Shown piece after piece: positions 20,018 through 28,295 of a stretch of DNA of 64,000 nt. Within the stretch, counting starts at the first letter, position 1. Each line of letters begins with the position of its first letter. Under the pieces are notes generated by a model. The model was not told the origin of the DNA. It worked only from the letters and a program-made list of their open reading frames with translations, and searched no databases. The stretch spans positions 16,965-80,964 of the forward strand of contig JAEYJO010000049.1 of assembly GCA_023408815.1 (NCBI GenBank), given 5' to 3'. A program made the translations under genes and the position numbers. This DNA is from Bacillota bacterium (GTDB taxonomy: Bacteria > Bacillota > Clostridia > Lachnospirales > Lachnospiraceae).

Positions 20018-20062
20018 TAATAATAAGAAATCAGTAAAATAGAACGGAAGGAGGAGTGAGCA

Positions 20063-20338
20063 ATGCGTATAGAAGCTTATTCACAGGTTCAGCAGATATA
20101 TAAGAAGGAAAAAGTTGATAAAAGCCAGAAGACAGTAAGTGCAAGCGCATCCGATCAGCTTTCTATTTCCAGCGTTGGAAAAGAATATCAGACTGCGAAA
20201 CAGGCGATAGCGGGCATTGCAGATGTCAGAGAAGAATTAACTGCTCCTCTCAAAAAGAGTATTCAAGCAGGTACTTACGAGGTGAGCACGGAGAAATTTG
20301 CTGATAAGCTATTGCAGAAATATGAAGAAATGAGGTAG
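20063..20338 (+). CDS. flgM: Anti-sigma-28 factor FlgM
   Basis: 91 residues, as expected. C-terminal helical sigma-binding region (VREELTAPLKKSIQAGTYEV; ADKLLQKYEE), preceded by a disordered Ser/Lys-rich part with DQLSISSVGKEYQ. It holds sigma-28 inactive until the hook is finished. AAGGAGGAG precedes the ATG. First gene of the late flagellar operon. Confidence 0.93.
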   Translation: MRIEAYSQVQQIYKKEKVDKSQKTVSASASDQLSISSVGKEYQTAKQAIAGIADVREELTAPLKKSIQAGTYEVSTEKFADKLLQKYEEMR

Positions 20339-20342
20339 TCCT

Positions 20343-20861
20343 GTGGCAAGTTTAATGGAGAACCTGATAGACATATTAGGTAAATTGTGCGATGAGTATG
20401 AAAACTTGCTGGGGCTATCCCAAAATAAGACTCCGGTTATTATAGCCGGTGATTTAAAAGAGCTATCAAAAATCACGGATGAAGAACAAATCGTTGTAAG
20501 CAGGATTAATCATTTGGATCATGACAGACAGGAAGTGGTCCGTGATATTGCCAACGTAGTAAACAGGGATGTTGAAGATTTGAAGCTTGCTAACATTATT
20601 CAAATGCTTGAACCAAGGCCGGTGGAGAGCCAGAAACTGGCGGAAGTCTATGACAGGCTGAAGGACATCGTGCACAAGGTGCAGAGGGCGAATTCCCAGA
20701 ACAGAGAATTGTTGTCCAGTGCACTGGAGATGGTAGAGTTCGAGATAAATATGGTTCAGGCAATGAAGGCGGCTCCTGCAACTGCCAATTACAACAAAGG
20801 CGCGTATAATGCCGGAAGTGTAATCGGAGTAGACAGAAGCGAATTCGATACAAAACAATAA
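20343..20861 (+). CDS. flgN: Flagellar chaperone FlgN-type protein
   Basis: 172 residues, mostly long helices, with the FlgN pattern LIDILGKLCDEYENLLGLSQ at the N-terminus and SQNRELLSSALEMVEFEINM near the C-terminus. It should hold FlgK and FlgL for export; it sits between flgM and flgK as in many Firmicutes. The start is GTG 20343 (GAGG 4-7 bases upstream, overlapping the flgM stop); the ATG at 20355 is an alternative that shortens it by four residues. Confidence 0.88.
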   Translation: MASLMENLIDILGKLCDEYENLLGLSQNKTPVIIAGDLKELSKITDEEQIVVSRINHLDHDRQEVVRDIANVVNRDVEDLKLANIIQMLEPRPVESQKLAEVYDRLKDIVHKVQRANSQNRELLSSALEMVEFEINMVQAMKAAPATANYNKGAYNAGSVIGVDRSEFDTKQ

Positions 20862-20883
20862 TCCCTTAGAGAGGTAATATCAT

Positions 20884-22485
20884 ATGTCATTATTTGGAAG
20901 CTTATACGTCGGTGCATCCGGATTACAAACAAGTCAAAACGCGCTCAATACGACGGCGCATAATATGGCTAACGTTGATACCACGGGATATACGAGACAA
21001 CAGATCCTGCTCGGTACAAGAAGCTATAATATTCTCTCGGTCAACGCCTCCTCTGTTGCATACCAGCAGACCGGTCTGGGCGTATATTATTCCCAAACAA
21101 GACAAGTAAGAGATGAATTTTTGGATAAGACATATCGTAAGGAATCCGGGCGCAGTGCGTTCTACGAGACGAACACGCAGGTCATCGAAGAAGTAGAGGA
21201 CTTGTTTGGAGAGTTTCAGGGCGTAGAGTTCTCAGAGGCTTTGGAGAACCTTTGGACTGCTATCGAAGAGCTGTCGAAGGATCCCTGCAAGCTTACCAAC
21301 CAGAACCTGTTCGTGACGCGTTCCAAGGAATTCATTCAAAGGGCGCAGCTGGTTTATGATGGGCTCAGCGAGCAGCAGGACAACCTGAATGCTCAGGTGA
21401 AGTCTAACGTGGATACCATTAATGATTACGGACAGCAGCTGGTCGATATTAACAAACAAATATTGAAAATAGAGACCGGCGGCACTGAGAATGCCAACGA
21501 TCTAAGAGATAAAAGGAATCAGATACTGGACGAACTGGCAAAGCTTGGAAATATCAGTTACTCGGAGGATTTATACGGAGTAGTCACTGTAAAGTTCGAA
21601 GGCGTCGATTTCGTAAGGTCGGATTCGGTGAATAAAATCGAGCTGTATCAGGATAATACTACCGGATTCTATACCCCTTATTGGTCACAGCTTGCTAATT
21701 ATAAAACTGTTAATGGAGAAAAGGTATTGGATCTCGATGCGTCCAGAGTATATGATCCGACTCAGACAATATCTTCTGATTTGAATACGGATATAGGCTC
21801 CACCAGAGCGTTATTGCTGGCAAGAGGAGAAAAACGCGCTACTTACCACGATATGGAAGAAGAAGAGTATTACAATACCAATATATCGCAGTCACTGCTC
21901 ATGAATATTCAGGCCGAGTTCGATCAATTGATCAATAAGATTACTACTGTAATCAACAATGTACTCAAAGAGGGGGCGGAGAGCGAGCCTGATACCGACT
22001 ATTTGAAAGATGAAAATGGAAATCCCTATCAGTTATTTGAGCTGATTGCGGATGATGCCTCTGTTGGCTTTACTATTGGCAATATTGTAATAAATGAGGA
22101 TCTCGTTGCGGAACCGGCGCTGCTATCTTTTCGCTTGAAGGATGGAGAAGAGGATACGGATACTACCCAGAAGCTTCTGGATGTGCTTTCCGATGAGTCA
22201 TATACGCTCAACCCGAACCTGAAGACGAAAACTAACCTCATGAAATACTATTCGAGCTTGATTTCCCAGGTGAGCAACACGGGGGAAGCGAACAAGGAAA
22301 TTGCAGAGGCGCAGGCAGGTACGGTAAACGAGGCTTTCTCTGCCCGGGAGCAGGTTGTGGGAGTATCCTCCGACGAAGAAATGGAATTCATGATTAAATT
22401 CCAGAATGCTTATAATGCTTCCAGCCGATACATTAATGTAATTAATGAAATGATGGAGCATATTTTAAACACATTGGGAAGGTGA
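20884..22485 (+). CDS. flgK: Flagellar hook-associated protein FlgK, copy 1
   Basis: 533 residues. Typical FlgK ends: N-terminal SGLQTSQNALNTTAHNMANV and C-terminal region ending MMEHILNTLGR, with long helices that pack in the hook-filament junction. It joins the hook to the filament (HAP1). Co-operonic with flgN; a second, different flgK follows after 11 bases. The two copies share the ends but not the middle, so they are old paralogues, not a recent duplication. Confidence 0.92.
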   Translation: MSLFGSLYVGASGLQTSQNALNTTAHNMANVDTTGYTRQQILLGTRSYNILSVNASSVAYQQTGLGVYYSQTRQVRDEFLDKTYRKESGRSAFYETNTQVIEEVEDLFGEFQGVEFSEALENLWTAIEELSKDPCKLTNQNLFVTRSKEFIQRAQLVYDGLSEQQDNLNAQVKSNVDTINDYGQQLVDINKQILKIETGGTENANDLRDKRNQILDELAKLGNISYSEDLYGVVTVKFEGVDFVRSDSVNKIELYQDNTTGFYTPYWSQLANYKTVNGEKVLDLDASRVYDPTQTISSDLNTDIGSTRALLLARGEKRATYHDMEEEEYYNTNISQSLLMNIQAEFDQLINKITTVINNVLKEGAESEPDTDYLKDENGNPYQLFELIADDASVGFTIGNIVINEDLVAEPALLSFRLKDGEEDTDTTQKLLDVLSDESYTLNPNLKTKTNLMKYYSSLISQVSNTGEANKEIAEAQAGTVNEAFSAREQVVGVSSDEEMEFMIKFQNAYNASSRYINVINEMMEHILNTLGR

Positions 22486-22496
22486 GGTGAGCTAAG

Positions 22497-24341
22497 ATGC
22501 CATCACAATTTTTTGGATTATCAATTTCGTCTTCGGGATTACGGGCTGCGAATGCAGCTCTTAATACAGCGGCAAATAACGTTTCCAACGTAAATACGGA
22601 AGGTTACAGCAGACAGACTGTGACACAGGAGGCGGCGAATGCCCTTCGTGTGTTCGCTACATACGGCTGTGCCGGAGCGGGCGTTGATACGGTAGCTATC
22701 GAGCGTATGCGGGACAGCTATTACGATATGAGATTTCGCAGCAATAACTCCACATTGGGGGAATATGATGTAAAGAAATATTACACAGACACTCTGCAGC
22801 AATATCTGGATGATGACGGAACCTCGGGCTTCGGCACGATTTATGATTCGTTCTGGGCAGCGTTACAGTCTGTTTCCACCAATTCCAGCAGCACGGACAG
22901 TAAAGCCCAATTCATTGCAGCGGCAGAAAGCATGGCGGATTATTTCAACAATACGGCGGGCAATTTAAAGGAGCTGCAAAAGGACATTAATTCAGAAATC
23001 AAGATAAGAGTCGACAGAATTAATGCTATTGCTACAGAAATCGCTACACTGAACAAGCAGATCAACGTTATTGAGATGACAGGAGCTGCGGCCAACGAGC
23101 TACGCGATAAGAGGGATTTGATGCTGGACGAGCTGGCGGAAATCGTAGATATTGAGACAAAAGAGGTTGCTGTTACCGATGCGAATAACCCCGACAGAGA
23201 AACCGGGGGAACTCGCTTTATGGTATACATAGCCGGAGGGCAGACTTTGGTTGACGGTAATGATTACAATACCCTTGAATGCGTTTCCAGAGCGGAAAAT
23301 GAAAAAATAAATATGACGGATGCGGATGGATTGTACGACATTTACTGGGATAACGGCAATGAATTCAATCTGAATAACGCATCTATGGGAGGTGCCTTAA
23401 AGGGCCTTGTGGCCATGCGCGACGGCAATAATAATCAGGCATTTTCCGGTACAGTGACCAATGTAGGAAGAACTGCTGACGGCTCTAATGCAGAAGTGCA
23501 GATTAAAGTGACGCAGGAATATCTGACGGATATGAATAAGTGTAACCTTTCCGATACGGGAGGAAGCATTGTTATTGGAAATACAGTTTATTACTATAAG
23601 TCATGGACTTTCGACGAGGCTACTTCTACTTATACGTTAGAGATGGATGACGCGAAATGCGATACGATAATCGATGCTTCCAAGATTTCAAAGGAAGCAG
23701 AAATAGGCGCTGATGTCAGTTATCAGGGAATTCCTTATTATCTGTCCCAGTTGAACGAATTCGTCCGCGCGTTCGCTGCCAAGGTAAACGAAGTTTTAAC
23801 CAGCGGTTATGATTCGAACGGCAATGAGGGGGTAATACTTTTCACAGCAGCGAAAGCGGTAACGGGAAGTAATAAGAACGACACCCAATACGGAGATAGT
23901 GATTTTGAAGATGCAAATGGTTACTATGAACTGACTGCGTTTAACTTTCAAGTAAACAAAGCGCTGTCGGCGGACGCTGATTTGCTGGGGACGAGGTCCA
24001 GTGCAGAAGTGGGAGTGGAGGAATCCGGCAAGATTGACGAGCTGATTTCTATTCTAAAGGATAAAACCAAATTCAGTTTCCGGAATTCCACAGCAAGTGA
24101 ATTCCTGCAGTGCCTTCTTTCTGATGTTGCCTTAAATGCCAGTAATGCGGAGACTTTTTACGATACATATTATGGAATTGCGGTAACTATCGATAACCAG
24201 CGAACCTCCATATCAGGTGTAGATGAGGACGAAGAAGCAACGAACATGGTAAGATTCCAGAATGCGTATACGCTTTCTTCCAAGATGATGCAGGTGTTGA
24301 CGGAAGTATATGACCGCTTGATTCTTGAGACCGGCGTGTGA
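22497..24341 (+). CDS. flgK: Flagellar hook-associated protein FlgK, copy 2
   Basis: 614 residues, about 80 longer than copy 1. N-terminus SGLRAANAALNTAANNVSNV and C-terminal NMVRFQNAYTLSSKMMQVL identify it as FlgK. The extra length is in the middle exposed domains. Both copies lie in one operon, so both are probably present in the junction, or one is used with an alternative structure. Ribosome site AGGTGAG precedes the ATG. Confidence 0.9.
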   Translation: MPSQFFGLSISSSGLRAANAALNTAANNVSNVNTEGYSRQTVTQEAANALRVFATYGCAGAGVDTVAIERMRDSYYDMRFRSNNSTLGEYDVKKYYTDTLQQYLDDDGTSGFGTIYDSFWAALQSVSTNSSSTDSKAQFIAAAESMADYFNNTAGNLKELQKDINSEIKIRVDRINAIATEIATLNKQINVIEMTGAAANELRDKRDLMLDELAEIVDIETKEVAVTDANNPDRETGGTRFMVYIAGGQTLVDGNDYNTLECVSRAENEKINMTDADGLYDIYWDNGNEFNLNNASMGGALKGLVAMRDGNNNQAFSGTVTNVGRTADGSNAEVQIKVTQEYLTDMNKCNLSDTGGSIVIGNTVYYYKSWTFDEATSTYTLEMDDAKCDTIIDASKISKEAEIGADVSYQGIPYYLSQLNEFVRAFAAKVNEVLTSGYDSNGNEGVILFTAAKAVTGSNKNDTQYGDSDFEDANGYYELTAFNFQVNKALSADADLLGTRSSAEVGVEESGKIDELISILKDKTKFSFRNSTASEFLQCLLSDVALNASNAETFYDTYYGIAVTIDNQRTSISGVDEDEEATNMVRFQNAYTLSSKMMQVLTEVYDRLILETGV

Positions 24342-24362
24342 TAAAGGAGGATTGAATCCAAT

Positions 24363-25904
24363 ATGAGAATGACAAATAAAATTATGCAGAATAATTCGCT
24401 GTATAATATCAATAATAATAAAGTACTTCAGGATAAACTGAGCACACAGATGTCCACGCTGAAAAAAATAACGCGGCCCTCCGACGATCCGGTTATCGCC
24501 ATCCGGGCACTGAGACTCAGGAGCGATGTATCTCAGATTAAGCAGTATTATGAAAAGAATGCACCGGATGCGGAAAGCTGGCTGAAGGTCACGGCGGATG
24601 CGCTGAATACAACAACTGATGTCATCTACGATATACTTGAGCAGTGTACCAAGGGAAGCAATAAAGATCTGGGCGTAGAGCAGCTGGATATTATAGTTAC
24701 TCAGCTGAAATCCTTAAAAAGTGAGTTCTATGCGACAGGAAATGTGGACTATGCAGGACGTTACGTATTCGCCGGGTATCGTACGGATACGACCTTGACT
24801 TATACGGAGAATAAGACGGAGAATTTCGAGATTACAGAACAGTTCGATATTTCTGCCCTCGATACGATTAATTATACGAGTATCGGTGATCTAAAGGGAA
24901 TCTCTTCGGCGAACTATGATCCGGAGACCGACGGTGCCATTGCGGATACAACGATAACAAATAGCGATATTTACCGGATAAGGCTATCTTATGATAATTT
25001 GAAGGACGGGGTGCCTTCTGTAACGAAATACGATGCGGGAACGGAAACGTATGTGGATGTATTTCCTTCTATTACTACGATGTCGTCAACAGCAGCCCCT
25101 ACTAACCCATACGATTATATTGTTCAAAATCCTGATGCGGTGGTATTGGTGCCGGAGACAGGCGAGCTTCTTATAGGAGCGGATGCGTATGACGACTATA
25201 TTACAGGTGCGGTAGATTCCGGCCAGGAAATCAGGATAACCTATGAGAAGGATTCCTGGAAGGATGGCGATTTGCGCCCGCAGCATTATTTCGCCTGTAC
25301 ATATACGGATTCGGCTACCGGAAAAACGATAGACTACAACGAAGGCTATCTGACCGGTGAAGGAGCGTCGCAGATTATTCAGTACGACGTCGGATATAAC
25401 CAGAAGATTCGTATCAACACTACTGCCGATGAAGTATTTACCTTGGATGTGGACAGAAATATCGACGATCTGGAAAGCGCATTAACTGCTTTGAAGGAAA
25501 TTAACGAGGCTAAGACCAATCTCGATAATATGCTGGATGGCATGGACGAAGGAGAAGCGGGATATGCTGAGTTGAAGGCTTCCGCAGATGCGTCGGATAA
25601 AGCCTATACATATATCCGTGAAAATATGCAGAAAATGTTTGAGAGTCTTATTACTAAGGTGAACGGGACACTGGATAATACCAGCGTCGCCATTACGGAT
25701 AACGGTACGAGAGGAAGCCGTCTTGATTTAATAACCAATCGTCTGATGACGCAAAAGACCACGTTCCAGACGCTGCAGTCTGCCAATGAAGACGTAGATA
25801 TTACCGAAGTAACGATACAGCTTACGAGCATGAATAATTCTTATCAGGCGGCACTTCTTGCGACCAGTAAAATTATGCAGAACTCATTAATGAATTATAT
25901 TTAA
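24363..25904 (+). CDS. flgL: Flagellar hook-associated protein FlgL
   Basis: 513 residues. Flagellin-like N-terminus (RMTNKIMQNNSLYNINNNK; TRPSDDPVIAIRALRLRSD) and C-terminus (LQSANEDVDITEVTIQLTSM; ALLATSKIMQNSL). It forms the last junction ring (HAP3) before the filament. FlgL is usually about 300 residues, so there is an insertion of about 200 in the exposed middle (roughly 150-380). Ribosome site AAGGAGG. Confidence 0.92.
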   Translation: MRMTNKIMQNNSLYNINNNKVLQDKLSTQMSTLKKITRPSDDPVIAIRALRLRSDVSQIKQYYEKNAPDAESWLKVTADALNTTTDVIYDILEQCTKGSNKDLGVEQLDIIVTQLKSLKSEFYATGNVDYAGRYVFAGYRTDTTLTYTENKTENFEITEQFDISALDTINYTSIGDLKGISSANYDPETDGAIADTTITNSDIYRIRLSYDNLKDGVPSVTKYDAGTETYVDVFPSITTMSSTAAPTNPYDYIVQNPDAVVLVPETGELLIGADAYDDYITGAVDSGQEIRITYEKDSWKDGDLRPQHYFACTYTDSATGKTIDYNEGYLTGEGASQIIQYDVGYNQKIRINTTADEVFTLDVDRNIDDLESALTALKEINEAKTNLDNMLDGMDEGEAGYAELKASADASDKAYTYIRENMQKMFESLITKVNGTLDNTSVAITDNGTRGSRLDLITNRLMTQKTTFQTLQSANEDVDITEVTIQLTSMNNSYQAALLATSKIMQNSLMNYI

Positions 25905-25988
25905 AAGCATTTGGTAAGGAACATTCGTTGAATGAGTACGAAATGCGGCACTTGTTATGAAGACATTTATAAAGTGTAAGGAGAAGGT

Positions 25989-26444
25989 ATGATAATAGAA
26001 ACTAAAGTATTTGGTGAGATTACGATTGATACAGAGAAGATTATTACGTTCCCGAAAGGAATCGTGGGTTTTTCCGAGTTGACAGAGTTTACGATGATCC
26101 ATGATAAAGAGACCGGATCGGGATCGATTCATTGGCTCCAGTCTTTGCAGGAGCCCGCATTCGCAATGCCGGTCATGGATCCGCTGATTGTAAAACCGGA
26201 TTATAACCCGGAAGTGGAGGAGGAATGGATGAAGCCCCTCGGTGACCTCAATCCTGAGGAGTTATTGGTGCTCGTAACCGTGACTGTGCCTCAGGATCTA
26301 ACCCAAATGACTGTGAATCTGAAAGGTCCCATCGTTATTAACGCGAGAGAAAGAAAAGCGTGTCAGGTAATTATAGAGGGAGATGAATATAAGGTTAAAT
26401 ATCCTATTTACGACATCCTTCAGGCAAAGAAAGCGGGTGAATAG
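25989..26444 (+). CDS. fliW: Flagellar assembly factor FliW
   Basis: 151 residues with the FliW pattern: TFPKGIVGFSELTEF, a middle IHWLQSL and a C-terminal GPIVINARERKACQVI. FliW binds both flagellin and CsrA; when flagellin leaves the cell, FliW is freed, sequesters CsrA and lets flagellin be translated. Its stop codon directly abuts the csrA ATG, so the two are coupled. Confidence 0.95.
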   Translation: MIIETKVFGEITIDTEKIITFPKGIVGFSELTEFTMIHDKETGSGSIHWLQSLQEPAFAMPVMDPLIVKPDYNPEVEEEWMKPLGDLNPEELLVLVTVTVPQDLTQMTVNLKGPIVINARERKACQVIIEGDEYKVKYPIYDILQAKKAGE

Positions 26445-26663
26445 ATGCTGGCCTTATCCAGAAAGAAAAATGAAGCTTTAATTATTAACAATAACATCGA
26501 GATTACTATTCTAGAAATCAAGGGTGAGCAGGTAAAGATAGGAATCACTGCGCCTAAGGAGGTACCTATATACCGCAAAGAAGTGTATGTGCAGATACAA
26601 GATGAAAATAAAGCGTCCGTCGATGCGGAGAGCATGGATGCGCTAAAGAAATTTCTGGTCTAA
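26445..26663 (+). CDS. csrA: Carbon storage regulator CsrA
   Basis: 72 residues with MLALSRKKNEALIINNNIEI at the start and the RNA-binding region VPIYRKEVYVQI. CsrA binds GGA motifs in mRNA leaders. Directly behind fliW, as in Bacillus. The flagellin leader in this window carries a hairpin with GGA in the loop plus a GGA in the ribosome site, the expected targets. Confidence 0.95.
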   Translation: MLALSRKKNEALIINNNIEITILEIKGEQVKIGITAPKEVPIYRKEVYVQIQDENKASVDAESMDALKKFLV

Positions 26664-26713
26664 ATAGTATGAAATCGGAAAGGTGCGCCTTGTTCTCTCC
26701 GGTTTTGATAAAA

Positions 26714-26750
26714 GGGAGTTGCTTCAATGTTTTGAAGTAACTCCTCTTTA
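26714..26750. terminator. Terminator after csrA
   Basis: A 13-bp stem with one G-U pair (GGAGTTGCTTCAA 26715-26727 with TTGAAGTAACTCC 26732-26744), loop TGTT, followed by TCTTTATATA. The reverse side is followed by TTTT, so it may also stop the convergent GT11 remnant. Confidence 0.8.
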
Positions 26751-26785
26751 TATATGTAGTAGGTTTCCGAAGTGCCGAGAAAAAA

Positions 26786-27647
26786 TCACCTGGGAGGTTC
26801 CATACAGAACTTTAACCCCGTGTTAAGCAGAACAGCAAGATAACAGAAAGCACTGTTAGACATGAGCATCCCGTCGCACATACTCATCAGTTGCAAATCG
26901 ATATAACTGAGGTCTTGGGTATTACCCTCTATAAATACTATATTTTGGGAAAGCGTCAATCCCATAGAGCCTGAATTTGAACGGCACCAAGATATATCAT
27001 CCGAAAAAATAAAGAAAGTGGCATCGGGGTATTTGTTTGTTAATGTTCTCATTGATTGAACATAATAGGTATCTGACAGTGCCCAACCGATATCCACATA
27101 ATCGCCGCGGCGTATATGAACGCCAATTGACAGTGAAGATAAGATGCGGGATGCATAGGCTTTATTTCTTTCATCGGATATGCATGGAAAGGACAAGATG
27201 GTAGGTTTGAAACCATTTTGTGTTAATCCAATAGCCATGATAATAAATCACCTCACCTGGAAGCTTTGTTATTTCCGGGTGAAATTCATTGGCGGAGATC
27301 TGGAATATCTTACCACCAAAAGGATTGTGTTCTTTATAATTAGTAGTTTCCGCAACCATTTGTACGTTGAATCCCATGTTATTGAAAGATTGGGCGATAC
27401 TGATTCCCTCTTTTTTGTTTCTGATAAATTCATTCCATACGTCAGAGTCGAAATTTCTACTTAAAAGATTAGCTTGTATGTTAAATACTTTTTCCAGTTC
27501 ATATCCGTTATGCACATTATTTACAAAAAAGAAAGAATCGTCAATTAACCACGGTTCTTCCGAAGGATTATATAATTCTGCAAAGCGTACAAATATATAT
27601 CGAAATAGCTGATTGGGCAGACCGCCATTTAAATATTGTATTTTCAT
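26786..27647 (-). pseudogene. Frameshifted GT11 (alpha-1,2-fucosyltransferase type) gene
   Basis: Two overlapping minus-strand frames together make one glycosyltransferase family 11 protein. The first (27647 down to 27171) starts KIQYLNGGLPNQLFRYIF, the acceptor-side motif of the family. The second frame carries the diagnostic GVHIRRGDYV (GDP-sugar site) and SNSAFCYLAVLLN. Homology passes from one frame to the other at about 27195-27215, so a single-base insertion or deletion breaks the gene; a sequencing error would look the same. A good ribosome site AAAGGAG precedes the ATG at 27647. It lies against the direction of the flagellar genes, between csrA and flaG. The C-terminus also ends early (EPPR) compared with most members. 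Confidence 0.8.
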
Positions 27648-27764
27648 GGAATCTCCTTTGGTTCATAACCTGATATGATTATTTTATTTATATCATAATG
27701 GCAAAACATAGGGAAAGAATTATTGATTTAAAAAAGAAAATATTCGCAGTATTAGAAAAAAAGG

Positions 27765-27791
27765 TAAATTATTGCAAAATTCATCCGATAT
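27765..27791 (+). promoter_or_regulatory. Sigma-28 promoter of the flaG-fliD operon
   Basis: TAAA (27765-27768), exactly 16 bases, CCGATAT (27785-27791). Same spacing as the flgM and flagellin promoters. The flaG start is 82 bases downstream. Confidence 0.85.
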
Positions 27792-27872
27792 AATTAATAA
27801 GTATATGGAATAAGCTTTCCTATGAATTTAAAGGGTGTTATATAACACGACTATCACACGGAGGTGATTATA

Positions 27873-28283
27873 ATGGCAATGGAACCATTAGGAAGTATTA
27901 GGAATATTCAGACACAAGTAACACAGAAGCCGGTTGTAGAAAACACGGAGGTTTCCACTCCCGAGGCAACAGTAAGCGTAAACGTGGCTGCAGCACCCGC
28001 TGTCAAAGCGGAAAGTAAGGATGTACAAAGTGCAGGTGCCGATAGCAGAGATTCGCGTCAGGCAGAAAATGAAATAATCAAAAAAACCGTGGAGCAACTT
28101 AATAAGAGGATGTTGCATTCGGAGGCCATATTCGGTATTCATGATGAGACGAACAGAGTCATGATCAAGATTGTGGATAAGGATACGAAGGAGTTGCTCA
28201 GAGAATACCCGCCGGAGGAAACCTTGGATATGATTGCCAAGGTATGGGAGTTAGCAGGCATTTTGGTGGATGAAAAGCGTTAG
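27873..28283 (+). CDS. flaG: FlaG family protein
   Basis: 136 residues. The N-terminal half is a low-complexity linker rich in Val, Ala and Thr; the C-terminal half is the FlaG domain (IIKKTVEQLNKRM; FGIHDETNRVMIKIVD; EEPP-like REYPPEETLDMIAKV). FlaG proteins influence filament length; the mechanism is not well defined. The start ATG 27873 has GGAGGTGAT in front, so the GTG at 27864 is not used. First gene before fliD. Confidence 0.88.
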   Translation: MAMEPLGSIRNIQTQVTQKPVVENTEVSTPEATVSVNVAAAPAVKAESKDVQSAGADSRDSRQAENEIIKKTVEQLNKRMLHSEAIFGIHDETNRVMIKIVDKDTKELLREYPPEETLDMIAKVWELAGILVDEKR

Positions 28284-28295
28284 GAGGAAATTAAT

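Noticed and set aside
19977..20062. Cyclic di-GMP riboswitch before the flagellar operon
   Set aside because: The space is short and is filled by the sigma-28 promoter; no GEMM-type conserved core was seen here or before the GGDEF-EAL gene.
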